From the NCBI GenBank assembly GCA_005281725.1, contig SSBO01000008.1, forward strand, positions 248,001 to 312,000: a stretch of 64,000 bases of DNA, written 5' to 3'. The notes under the pieces are model-generated. The model searched no databases and had not been told where the DNA came from. It was given only the letters and a program-made list of their open reading frames with translations. Made by a program: the position numbers and the translations under genes. Each line of letters begins with the position of its first letter. The stretch's first letter is position 1. Below, piece by piece: positions 1 through 11,739 of the stretch. The DNA comes from Wuchereria bancrofti (lineage: Eukaryota > Nematoda > Chromadorea > Rhabditida > Onchocercidae).

Positions 1-740
1 TAGTCGAGGATTAAACTATTTAGATATCACAGCTAATATTAATGATTTTAGGAAAGTGACGAAACTTTCTTAAAACTGAGCAGTTGAATGATTGAGAAAA
101 GGAGAAAGAGAGAGGGAAGACGAAAAAGAAAGGAAAAGGAAACTGAGAGAGATTAAGTTGTAACAATAAGGCAGTAATAAAAATAATCAGAATTTATGGA
201 AATTGTTTACATATACATCGAGAAAGAAAGAAAGAAAGAAAGATTAATAGATTTAAATCAAAATCAAGGATAATTAAAGTTTTCTAGGGCATATTTAATT
301 ATGTCATAAACCAATATTGTTAGTAATCAAAAAAAAATAATAATTTTTTATATAAATATTTGTGACAAAATTTTTCAGAATAAATAATAAAACTACAGCT
401 GGAAGATTGAGTATACACACACATTTTACAAAGTTTCAGCTTACTTCAACATAACTCCGCTTCCACTCATCTATTCCATCCTTCCTTAACTTCGCCCACT
501 TCATTTCTCTTTTAACTTTACAGCTAACCCTCAACTTAGTTTACAGCAAATAACAACAGCTTTCTTTCCTCTCTTTCTAACTAATCATTTCTCACTCTTT
601 TCAAAATATTTGTTAAAAGAAGAAAAGAAGAATGCGTGGTTACAAGCAGTAATAAAAGCTGTCAATTAGTTTCGTAATCATAGTATGAAAGAGATCTTTA
701 TTATCAATGAAAATTGAAAGAAGTTCAGTTTATTCGTAAA
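1..740. other. Intergenic, no gene seen
   Basis: AT-rich DNA without a supportable exon. It holds a purine-rich stretch near 90-145, a (GAAA)n microsatellite at 221-242 and a pyrimidine-rich stretch near 460-600. Bases about 655-740 are a diverged copy of 1408-1510, described under findings. Confidence 0.6.
221..242. repeat. (GAAA)n microsatellite
   Basis: About five tandem GAAA tetranucleotides, read directly. Confidence 0.85.
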
Positions 741-1774
741 ATTAATAAAATACCATTAAAGATGGTCATATTATTGTTCACAGAAAAACTAACTTTCATC
801 ATTGTTTATTATTATACAAAATTGTTGCGAGTAGTTTCTTTGCTTAAATATTCGTTATTTCAAGAGAATTTTAGATTTCAACCACCAACAAAGACTCAAA
901 TGAACACAGTAAAATTAAACGATTACTGATTTTTTATCAGTGAAAATTACTCTTTTAAATATCAGTTCGATTTCATCTGGAATTCAGAATAACATAAATT
1001 TTTGCATCTTTTAAACACATTGATTAAAACATCGAAGAAAACAATGATAAAGCTTTTCTAATGATTAAATGGATATTTTTTAATGCGGTACCGATTTCCT
1101 ATCATTAAATCGCCGCCGCAGTTTTAATTTACTGAACACATTTCTTCTCTTCGTGTAGTGAAGGCGCATTTTACACCGTTTCTACTACTAAATCAGTACT
1201 TAAAATAAGTAACAATAATTGATTGCCAACTTGCATGGTCTCACATATAATGCTCCAAACTTTCAGTCTTTTTCTATAACTTTTTTAAACAAAGTTTATG
1301 TTATAATCAAATGGACCCTAAACTATCGCTTGTCATTATAGTCCAAAAATATTTCTTCTTTTGAAGAGACTGTTTTATTCAAGCAATCTCGAGTTGTTAG
1401 AAATTGCTAAAGCTTTAAATTAGTTTCACAACTATGGTACGTCTTTAATTTATAATTAGTGAAAATTGAAACAACTTAGCTTATTTGTAAAATGCGAACA
1501 AAATTATAATACTAGTAAGAGTCATGTTAACTAACAGTAGCTTATAAGCTGTTTCTTTTCTTTATTTATAATTAAATTTTAAAATTTATCCAAAAAACTT
1601 GAGTTCCATGAAACGAGGAACAGAATTACGTTAACAAAGGTGAGAAAATATTATGGCAAGTATTTATTTGTAATCTTTATGTAAATATAGATTTCACGTG
1701 TTTGCGCAATTTTGTTCAGATATGTTAGGCATGATAAAGAAGATTCACGCATTTCTCACTTCGTCAGTACTCAC
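741..1774 (+). repeat. Repeat copy A: gene-less copy of the 3' flank of the secreted Cys-rich genes
   Basis: Bases 741-1388 match 12849-13496 (copy C) in direct orientation without indels, with one mismatch seen (ATTTCTTC here, ATTCCTTC in C). They also match 7524-8171 (copy B) as reverse complement. Beyond 1388 the match continues only with copy B, to about 1774, where B has an extra 11-12 bp (a local CACTTC duplication). A short further patch of similarity, rich in T and ending in AGCTGAAGCGAT, lies at about 1865-1895 against 7044-7080 in B. Copy A starts inside the gene's 3' flank, so it carries no coding exon. Open reading frames inside it are chance. Confidence 0.9.
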
Positions 1775-1899
1775 CAATTCAATACGATTACAAGTGTATT
1801 TTCTAACAGCTAAAATATGATAATTCAAATGCAAATAAATTGTCATATTTTAAATTTCTTTTTGATTTTTTTTTTCTTTTGAGCTGAAGCGATACGATT

Positions 1900-3490
1900 T
1901 TGTTGAGTGAGTAATATTTAGATTTCCTACATATATTGTTAATAGTATATATTAAGAAGGTGATAAAATGACTGGTAATGATAAATGGTAAATGGTTTTG
2001 TGAATTTCATCTTTAATGTATTTTAAGCAGTGAATTTAATTTACGCCATGCCAGTCGCAGCTGATTGCAATTTAAAATGTGATAATTCATTTTCATTTCA
2101 ACTGTCATATTTCAGCTATTAGAAAGCACACATGTGATAAATTTTAGTGAATTCAAAGTTTAATTAAAGCAAGTTAATATTGAAATTCGGTTTAAACAAT
2201 TCATAGAAACCCAATAGTTGCTGGAGTTTGTTAGATAATAGATAGTAACATTTTTATTTCTTATCCGCCAACACGCATTAAATGAAATTAAATGAAATGA
2301 ACCAAAATTATTAAACTTTTTTTGATTTTTTTAATTTTTTTTTTTTTTTTTTGGGATGTGTGGTCAGCAGAAAGGTATGCAATAAGGAATGCTGGAATGT
2401 TTACAATTAGCAGGATCAAAATGAATAAAGAAAAACCGCGTAACATAAATAAGGCTAACAAGAAAGGTTGCAGCAAACAACACTACTAAATATGATACAT
2501 CGACAATAACTAAACTGGTGCAAATCAGTATTAAGAACAAAAAAACACAAATTCAAAAATTTAAGAAGATTCAAAGACTGGCATGGGTCAAAAAATAATT
2601 CAAAATTTTTAATAAAATAGAAGATGCCTGTGTTCTTATTAATCAGATACATATCATGGTTATAGTTGAGAAGTCAAAAAATTGGCCACTTCTATGCTGT
2701 TCGACATTCCAAACGATTATTCTGTTTTTATAAAGTGCTAAAAAAGCATTGCGAAATTTTTATCACAGCTTATAAAATATTTTAAGTAAGAGACGGAATT
2801 ATTTCCTAAAATTAAAATTATAAACAAATGCATAGGGATGCATCGCTGCAGGAAAAAGAAAAAAGTGATATTAATAAAAAGTTGTTGAAAATTAGTATTT
2901 TTCAATTTATATATTCTGAGTAAACGTTTTTGTAAACTGTTTTTATAAAAAGTTGCGAAAATTTAATAACAATTAGAACTACGTGACCATTTGTTGTTGA
3001 GCAAAATAAGCTGGACTATAGGATTTTAATTCTGATGTGCGAAACATTTGAATATACAAAATATTTTACATTTTATATACAAAATATTTTACAGTTACTT
3101 CTCAAATCCAATTCGGAGTCACTTCAATTCTTGTAAAGTAAAACCTGTGCAATTTAATAAATGATTTTCAATATCAGATTTAAATGGGTCTATGCAAATT
3201 TTTACAATTTCTCATTGTCACCATCTTTTCTTTGCAATAAGATATTCTTAATAAATCAGATGTCTAGTGGATCACCTATAAGATCATCTGGAATGAACTA
3301 TCAAGACAACAGAAAGCCTTGTTTTGATACCAGTGCCGTATATGCTATTGTTGAATTACAGAAATTCGATTGTGGAGATCAATTCTGAAGAAATGACTGA
3401 TTTCATTATTAATTGGTAGTTTTACTGAATAATAAATGTATCACTCATTTTTGGTATTCTGATGAAACTAATAATTTCCTTCGACTATCT
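1900..3490. other. Intergenic, no gene seen
   Basis: AT-rich. It contains a T17-18 run near 2335-2352 (poly-A on the minus strand) and a 19-bp direct repeat around ATATACAAAATATTTTACA at about 3053-3094. No splice-flanked coding exon was found. A hydrophobic minus-strand reading frame at 2288-2476 is not supported. Confidence 0.55.
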
Positions 3491-3514
3491 TTTCTGTTTT
3501 TTTTGTTGATATGA

Positions 3515-3822
3515 TCAACTATTTTTGTCCCTGTGACTGTTTTTTGCAGTATTCGCAAGATATTGCAAATTTCTTCTGATGAGATAGGGTGGAGAACTTT
3601 TCTTTCTTGTCTCCTCTACACTCATTTTCTTTCTTTTAAGTCGAACTGAATGAAACCTACGTGTTTCGTCTTCTCGTTTGATTGTATCCTTAGGTCGCTG
3701 TGATTCGGATCTGGCTGGTTGGACCAAAAAATCTTGTCGTCGATTTTCTAGAACCGTGACAAAATTTGACTGTTCTTTCTGTTTCTTTGATTGTAGACAC
3801 CTCAAACTTGGGTAATTAAACC
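3515..3822 (-). pseudogene. SL1-tagged intronless ORF, candidate retrocopy of a trans-spliced mRNA
   Basis: On the minus strand an exact SL1 sequence (3822-3801) runs straight into an open frame of 96 codons ending at a TGA at 3515, with no intron. The frame enters inside the leader (TTG AGG TGT CTA) and has only an internal ATG (in KRKKMSVEE), so an intact start is not visible. The predicted peptide is basic and hydrophilic (for example RRQDFLVQPARSESQRPKD) and matches no family I recognise. Ten bases after the stop the strand becomes A-rich (A8 at 3504-3497). Leader plus intronless ORF plus A-run is what a reverse-transcribed SL1 mRNA would leave. No target-site duplication is obvious. Alternatives: a chance 22-mer, or an unusual SL RNA gene; the sequence after the leader does not resemble the SL RNA intron part I know. 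Confidence 0.45.
3801..3822 (-). other. Exact SL1 spliced-leader sequence
   Basis: The reverse complement of 3801-3822 is identical over 22 nt to the nematode SL1 leader (starts GGTTTAATTACCC, ends AAGTTTGAG). It is followed by GTGTCTAC rather than the GTAA of the SL RNA donor, and no good Sm site and stem follows, so a functional SL RNA gene is unlikely. Confidence 0.85.
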
Positions 3823-6800
3823 TTTATTTAACATAAAACTAATCAACATCACAATAACGCATTATACATATTGCACGGATGCTACACAGTTATAAAACGC
3901 TGAACATTACAAGAGAGCTGAAACCCCAACCGCACTATAAATGGACAATTGTAAAGCAATGATTAATTGTAATTAAGAGATGGTGTTCGATAAATGTGAA
4001 TTTGGGAATAGAGGGAATTTGTTTAAGGATAGATATTTCTTTGTTACAATATCTATTACATGCATTTAATTCTCACATATCTCATACAGTATAATGTGTG
4101 TAAAGCGAGGTCAATTTGTGAACAAAGAGATCATTCATTTACAGCTTCTCCTCGCTTTCCAGCGACATTCTAGACATCCAAAAATTGAATTTACAACTTC
4201 GTATTTCTTCACACAATTGCATCAAAATGTATTTCAAATGTGGTTTTTATGAATTACCTACTTTCCCAATCATTTTTTATTACGAACTCAAATCCTCTGC
4301 TGATGTTTTTGTAACAGTTTACTCTTCTAGAAACATTACAGCAACTGAAGTGAAAAGTAAAGTATCAAGCGCAAATACGCATCGGAAGCTATAAGAATGT
4401 TAGAACAAAAGAACTCATTCAAAGCAGTCTTCAATGAATTCGAAACTGCAAATTTAAAAAGAACATAAATGTAAGGATGTGAAAGGAGAAAGTAATTCCT
4501 CGACCTGAAATACATAGAGAAAAAGCATAATTACAAGAAACATTGCATACAGAAAGTAAAAAACTACCAATCGACAAGTCATTTCGATTATTTAATCCCA
4601 TTGAAAAAATTACGAAAAAAAAAAAAACGAAAGTAAATAAAAAACCTATTTATTCAGGAAGAGAACCAAGCAATGTACAACTGATATTCAACAGAAAACT
4701 ATTTCAGCAAAATTTGCATATTATAATCTCAGTGGTTAAATGCATGTTAATTAAAAAACTTTTGATACTCATTTTAACACAAAAACCGGAAATAATCCCG
4801 AGGATTCCAACAATAATATCAGCTCGAAAATTTACAAACAATTGAATAAATATAATTGACGAAATAGCGGCAAAAGGAAAATCGTAAACCTATTGCGGTG
4901 GAATAAAAAATTACAATGGGAGTTCACTTTTTCTTATAAATGCCGAAGCGCCCACCCTGCTAACGCAGTCCTTTCTAGGATATTGCAGTAACTCTTTATC
5001 TTCTTTTACATACAAGCAAATCAGTAAAGAGATGGCTTTGTCCTCTAATTCACCAAAATGTTAACAATATACGACAAATCCGCCCGCACTAAATCTGCGA
5101 AACGAAGGGTCAAATGACTAATAATACATGAGTTGCAGCAATTTGTTACATCTTTCTACGACACTTCCAATCTTCGATAGTCCGTCCAAAAAGACAAAAC
5201 TTGCCCAGACAAGACCGCTCGCCCAGATGTGTATGTCAAATTCATTCCTCTCCCTACTTGCTTGCATGCATAAGAAGATACAGTTACTGTAAAGGCGAAA
5301 AGATTCCTCGACATGTGTACAGGTATTAGTAGGGAGATTGTAAAGGCCTACATTTTCCTTTGCTACGAGTTACGATTGAATGACTGTCTGTTGGTCTTCG
5401 CCGTGATACTGTTGAAATCTCCGGGATACATCTCGGGATTGGGATATTTTCCTCTTTCGAAATAAATATCAAAAGTTTTTCATCGTAACATCCATCTGTT
5501 TCATATATTCTGTGTTATACGTTAAGGCGCACTAAAAGTGTTCGGTAATATTTTTGTAAAATGTTATAACTTCTTCTTACAGAACAAACAGGAGGACTTC
5601 TTGATGTCAAATATTCATTGTTATGTTGTCACTTAAATTACGAACTTTTCGGAAACTGTTGGAATCAATTGTGAAGCATATGTAATTAGGTTGAAAATCC
5701 ATCAGTTGCTTCAATTCCGTTTTAAAGAGGTAATCATATTACTTATCTGTATCTTTAATTTTTACTTAAACTAACATGTCTGTCTGGAATACTTAATTTC
5801 AGGTCAGCTGAATTTTCATCTACTTAATATAAATTTCTTACTGAAGTGCAAGAAGAAAACATATGAAATTTGATGAACAGTAATACTTTCAAAGATTTGT
5901 TTGATGTTTTTTGTTAAGTGCATAATATCTCTTAAATAATTACACTGCTAGCCCATAAGACAAAACATTGACAGTTGAAAGGAAATTTTTTTGCTCACAC
6001 AAATACTTACTAATATGATGGCATAATGCTTTCATAATTCTTGATTACAGTTGATTACTTATAATTAATCATATGTTTTTTAGCGATATGCATATCGATT
6101 TGCAACTGTTCTTCATTTCGCAAAAATTTTAAATCCGTCGTGGTTTTGGATATAGTCGATCGCTTTTTATTGAAAATGGCAACTTAATATCCACTTTATC
6201 CATTTTCCAGAAAATTTTCTGGAACCATTTCTGATATTCTCGGTTGGATATTTACTATTTACTTTTTCCAGTATTCTGAAATGAGGTTTTCCTCTAAAGT
6301 ATTGGAATAACTGAGATGGTAGATAGAGTAGTTATTTTATTGATATCGGCAATGGCATCTGTGGTGCAATCACATCTCTGATTCAGATCTATCCAATTCA
6401 GGTAAATTCACATATGATTAAGAATGTCAAAAAGTTTCTGATTTATATTCACATCAATATTTGAAATATTAGGGAATGTATCAAAAATTGTTCAAATGCA
6501 TACTGAACTTTCCAGGGATGCCAGGATTTTATGCCAGTGAAGATATTGACTACTGTTGATTTATGACTTAAACTAATTTTGGGCGTATTGTTATCACTGC
6601 TATGTCATTCATTTAGTACACTAACTGTATTATTCGATATTCTCACGAATGATTATTTAAATTACTTTATCTTCGAACTTCGGATTTTTAGAATCCTTTT
6701 AATATTTGTTGAAAAATTTTTCGGTAAAATAGAGTATGTATTTACAGAATAATGATTGCAACTTTGTATACAAAAGTTAATTCTATTTAAACTGCCAGAA

Positions 6801-7040
6801 TCAAAAGCACATATGGTCGCGAATTTCAAGTATTGCCAGGAACAGAAAAGATGAAATTTTCTAGTTTTAGGTAATACTTTATTCTAATCATGCCTGATGT
6901 TTTGGGAATTAGTTTGAGATAGTTCAGTTTTTCCGATTTCTCATTTTATTTAATTGGAAAAAAAATTGTAACGAGCACATATCGTATTTTTAGTAATAGA
7001 GTTGTTTAAATGTTTAACTTTATTTATTAATCGTAATTTG
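3823..7040. other. Intergenic, no gene seen
   Basis: AT-rich with a somewhat more GC-rich, C-rich patch at about 4940-5460. Short open frames (for example 4185-4394 and 4543-4845) have no splice signals or recognisable motifs. Nothing else is supportable. Confidence 0.5.
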
Positions 7041-7043
7041 TTT

Positions 7044-8534
7044 AAACTGCATCGCTTCAGCTTAAAAGAAAAAAATCTTTCTCAAACCAATCTTTTTTCA
7101 TGCGGCGTTGTGCAGCAGCGCTTGTAGTGAGTACTGACGTGAAGTGACTGAAGTGAGAAATGCGTGAATCTTCTTTATCATGCCTAACATATCTGAACAA
7201 AATTGCGCAAACACGTGAAATCTATATTTACATAAAGATTACAAATAAATACTTGCCATAATATTTTCTCACCTTTGTTAACGTAATTCTGTTCCTCGTT
7301 TCATGGAACTCAAGTTTTTTGGATAAATTTTAAAATTTAATTATAAATAAAGAAAAGAAACAGCTTATAAGCTACTGTTAGTTAACATGACTCTTACTAG
7401 TATTATAATTTTGTTCGCATTTTACAAATAAGCTAAGTTGTTTCAATTTTCACTAATTATAAATTAAAGACGTACCATAGTTGTGAAACTAATTTAAAGC
7501 TTTAGCAATTTCTAACAACTCGAGATTGCTTGAATAAAACAGTCTCTTCAAAAGAAGAAATATTTTTGGACTATAATGACAAGCGATAGTTTAGGGTCCA
7601 TTTGATTATAACATAAACTTTGTTTAAAAAAGTTATAGAAAAAGACTGAAAGTTTGGAGCATTATATGTGAGACCATGCAAGTTGGCAATCAATTATTGT
7701 TACTTATTTTAAGTACTGATTTAGTAGTAGAAACGGTGTAAAATGCGCCTTCACTACACGAAGAGAAGAAATGTGTTCAGTAAATTAAAACTGCGGCGGC
7801 GATTTAATGATAGGAAATCGGTACCGCATTAAAAAATATCCATTTAATCATTAGAAAAGCTTTATCATTGTTTTCTTCGATGTTTTAATCAATGTGTTTA
7901 AAAGATGCAAAAATTTATGTTATTCTGAATTCCAGATGAAATCGAACTGATATTTAAAAGAGTAATTTTCACTGATAAAAAATCAGTAATCGTTTAATTT
8001 TACTGTGTTCATTTGAGTCTTTGTTGGTGGTTGAAATCTAAAATTCTCTTGAAATAACGAATATTTAAGCAAAGAAACTACTCGCAACAATTTTGTATAA
8101 TAATAAACAATGATGAAAGTTAGTTTTTCTGTGAACAATAATATGACCATCTTTAATGGTATTTTATTAATGAAATTTAGTTATGTTAATATTTTAATTA
8201 GATTAGAGGCGATGACATTGCTACGCTACGTAAAACAGACAGTTTCGTTCTCATTTCCTGTTGAAATGGAAACATTACTGAAATTTACCATAAAATATAC
8301 CAAACTGTGACGTACAAAGTGCTATTCCATTTCACATTTATTAAAATTACACTAACACTTACGCAGAGTTTGCGTATGTTTCCGAACTGTGTGATTACAT
8401 CATAACACTTAAATGATTCTCAGAAAAATATAAATATTTTGATGAAATTTATGTATTTTAAAAAGGTGGACATTCCCACAATTCCTTCCAAGTACAAAGT
8501 GCATAGTTCCGGATTACAGTTATAGGACCGAGTT
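7044..8534 (-). repeat. Repeat copy B: full-length 3' flank unit
   Basis: This is the longest of three copies. Bases 7524-8534 are the reverse complement of 12486-13496 (copy C, 1,011 bp, no difference seen except in the last bases of the C copy). Bases about 7140-8171 are the reverse complement of 741-1774 (copy A). It includes the last 26 codons of the minus-strand secreted-protein gene (8458-9449) and that gene's downstream region, so B looks like the donor or ancestral arrangement. Confidence 0.9.
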
Positions 8535-9449
8535 TAGTTATCCGTTCGATGATGCATGCTTTCACGACCGAATCACAATAACACCCTTTGTCACTAAATA
8601 AAATTTAACTAATTTTTAATCTTATTTGACATAATTATTATTTAATTTGAAGTGGAAAGGGCGATATTTGTTGAGATGGATAAATGGGCAAATTATATTA
8701 AACATTATTAAAGAAATTTGAACTCAAAAAACAGTGCAAATTATTCGTTTTTTGACAGCACAAGAAAGAAGGATAAAAAGTGTGTTACAATTTTTCTAAA
8801 TGGAAAAAATCTTATCTATTGAATTAAAGTCGACTTCTTTTTTTTTTCTTTGATTTGTGTTTAAATGTTGCAATAACTAACGTCCAATATTGAATTTCGG
8901 CCAAGCGACACCAAAAAATTGGCTCTCGCATATTGTAACAATCAGCATTGGAAGTGCACGACTCTAGTCTAAAATGAATTTTTAAAATTTTTTAAGGCGT
9001 TAAAAAGTTTTGATCAAATTGAAAGACTTTTATTATATACTTTAACTGCAAGCATAAATGTTTGGAAGTGGCATAAAAAATGCTTACATTCCATCGGTAT
9101 TTATGAATGTTGCACCGTAATAATTTGCTGGCATCTCATTATCAGGACTGAACGTGGCAGCCTACAAAGCTTTTGTCTCATTCGATATGAAGAATCAGAG
9201 AGAGAGAGAGAGAGAGAAAGAGAGGGAGAGAGAGATATCAATTGAAAATTTTACAATTTCTTTGTAAAATGTAAATTTCAAACTTATTAGAAAACCAATA
9301 ATACTTCTTTAATGATATTTTTCGATAAATTATTCAATTGAAAAAGTTAATGAATATTGATTATTGTGACTCACCACATTGATTCTTTGCAATGCAGCAA
9401 TTAAAAGACATAAGCTAAAGACAAATAGAAATTGGAGTAGAATTTTCAT
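8458..9449 (-). CDS. Small secreted eight-cysteine protein, paralogue 1
   Basis: Four exons read on the minus strand: 9449-9375, 9161-9088, 8968-8882 and 8593-8458; all joins are in phase (0, 2, 2) with GT donors and AG acceptors. The product is 123 aa. It starts MKILLQFLFVFSLCLL, a clear signal peptide, so it is probably secreted. The mature part has eight Cys in the order C-x5-C (CTSNADCY), WC, GCYC, AC, LC and EC, enough for four disulfides. Conserved blocks shared with the paralogue at 11740-12562 include NYYGATFINTDG, ADCY, MREPI, WCRL and KGCYCD. AAATTATAG five bases before the ATG looks like a trans-splice acceptor. I do not recognise the family. The last 26 codons are identical in DNA to the paralogue while the rest is diverged, so that end was recently converted. 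Confidence 0.88.
9197..9236. repeat. (GA)n microsatellite
   Basis: Interrupted GA dinucleotide repeat in intron 1 of the minus-strand secreted-protein gene. Confidence 0.85.
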
Positions 9450-11739
9450 AGAACCTATAATTTAAGAATTTTTGTTAACTTTCTTTCTGCTAACGAAAAC
9501 ATCCATTCACATAATTAATTAGCTCTTGTATCAATAATGTACATTTGAAATATTTAAACTATTTGTTTCTTTTTTTTTGTACGATTGTGAAATGACGAAT
9601 CTTTAAAAGTTCTTTACCCATGTTACCAAATTATTTCAAGTACAAAGTGGAATAAATAGTATTTGTGTTTACCAATCAATGTAACATAACTTACCTTTGA
9701 CAATCTCTGCTAACAATCACTGAAAACATTTCTGATTGATGGCTCCTTAAATCTTTTTTATGCAACAACAAAACTTCAATAACATTGCAACACTTTTATT
9801 ATATTTCATGGAATATTCTTTTATATTATATCAGTCAACTTCACGTGCCATACATATAACTGAGGATAAATAAATAAATTGTAAAACTTTCAAAAGACGA
9901 GAAATTTTACTCTAAATAAAACTATTTCTGACTCTTTTTCTTTTGGAAACTGAAATCCATTGTTGATTTTTTTTGTCAAGCATCTACAAAACAAAAACTT
10001 TAATTGTTTGCAGTTACCTCATGTTATCATTTATGTGTCAAAAACTTTACTGACTCTTTATGGATTGAAATCTTTTCAACAAAAATTAAATCACTTAAAA
10101 CTAAACCAACCAGAACTGAATTTACGTTTCGAGAACTTTTTGGAACTAATAAAACTTTTTAAATTTGACTTAAGCGTGAATTATCAATCTTTATTTATCA
10201 TTTTACCAACAACTTTTATGCAAGATCAACAATTGAAATTCATATAAAATAAAAGAATTTTATGTAGAAAGAAAACACTGAAATTCATGCATATTCAGTT
10301 TTATGTTTTTGAAGAATAAATTGATTCAAAGTCACAAATCTTCGAAATGCTGAATGTAAAATATAAATTTCGCCGTCTTCATATTTATCTCAAGATTGTT
10401 AAAAAACTTGATATCATTATTTTTATTTCTGTACTTTCCAATAAAATCAGGTGGATCAAATAAACTTACTGATGTTAAGCTCATTTCTTTCTATATCTCT
10501 ATCCTTGGCTAGTTTCTTCAGTAACTATATATAAGTCACTTTAACATTTATCCTGAAATTTGCTATCCTTTTACACAAAGGTGAATATTTGGCACACTGG
10601 GTTAATTCTGATGTATAGCTAATATTTTTGATTTCAGTCATTTTAATCAATACTTTCTGATTTTTTTAAACGTTTTAACGACATGAAAAAATTGCCTTCC
10701 TTAATTTCATAAAGTTATTATTGTCATATCTGACTGATAAAAGACTTGAAATGTACACTGATTATATTGGTATTATTATCGTTGAACTTCGAAAGCTTTC
10801 TCCCTTTTTTGTTTTTGCATTCTAGTGATCTGTAATAAATATAAATTCAAAAATCAGCAATAAAAGGGCAAAAGCAAACTTCAATTCTGATTTCGAATTC
10901 CAATGCTTTTTCAACGTGAAAATTTGCTGACAAATACTAATGTATTGTGCTGTTTATAAGCTGAAGACTTGAGAAATTGACCGAAAAGTAATATCTGAAT
11001 ATGTCAAAAGTTAGCTTAAACAGAATTTCATCTAAATTCATCAAATTTTGTTTTTAAAGGTAAGCATACACAAGAAGCAATAAACTTATCAAAACACTAA
11101 TAGAATGAAAAAACCGTAAACAGTTGTTCCAATAATTTCTGGCTTTATTTTAATGGCAGTGACAAGATTTAATAATAGATTACAATTTCTAGAAAAAAAT
11201 AACTCAGAAATAGTTAAATATTTTAAAATTTGTCGATTTTACAAAAATTTAGAATTCACTTGTTTCTCAACAGGTACAGCTATATTATGCGAATAAAAAT
11301 GGTTGAATATGAAATAATAATTTAAAAAATGTAATAAAACAGAAATTTTGCAATATTATAGCAATGTGAAAACGACCAAAATTTTATTCAATTTGTCAAT
11401 CAGAAACGTTTTCAGTAAGTGTTAGGACCGATTATTCGAGGTACTGGAAAAAATGATTGTTGTTTATTCTACTGGTTATATCGAAATATAGCAATGTGAA
11501 AACGTTATATCAAAATATTGTATTCGTTTTTGGTACCATCTGGTGAAAATAGTACTAAAATTGAAAAATTGAGGGCGAAGAATTTCTAGTGTTCATCATT
11601 ACACAACAGTGTGAAAAGTGAGATAGATAAATATTCAGATGGATAATATCTTTAGCTGATATTATGAGCTAATTATGTGGACGTCTTATTTATTAAAAAG
11701 AAAATTAATACGAATACGAATTCTTAAATTACAGTTTCT
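9450..11739. promoter_or_regulatory. Shared divergent upstream region of the two secreted-protein paralogues
   Basis: The two paralogues are transcribed away from each other from this 2.3-kb segment. Both proximal flanks carry related sequence: a GAGCTAATTA(ATTA) block about 60-90 bp from the ATG, then TTCTTAAATTA(T/C)AG directly before the start (SL acceptor-like). The same block occurs upstream of the dead exon at 14410-14484. The middle holds no exon I can support (the ORF at 9960-10247 lacks motifs and splice context). A 17-bp direct repeat, ATAGCAATGTGAAAACG, occurs near 11358 and 11489. Confidence 0.5.

Noticed and set aside
714..929. 71-aa open frame on plus strand
   Set aside because: It spans the edge of repeat copy A in noncoding flank DNA; the copies of this DNA in B and C show no conserved frame.
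2288..2476. Hydrophobic minus-strand frame ending in poly-Lys
   Set aside because: The poly-Lys comes from a poly-A tract; no valid start or splice context supports it.
8110..8310. 66-aa frame present identically at 8110-8310 (+) and 12710-12910 (-)
   Set aside because: Identity is explained by the 1-kb DNA identity of copies B and C. The frame is antisense in the 3' flank of the secreted-protein genes, and copy A holds only part of it.
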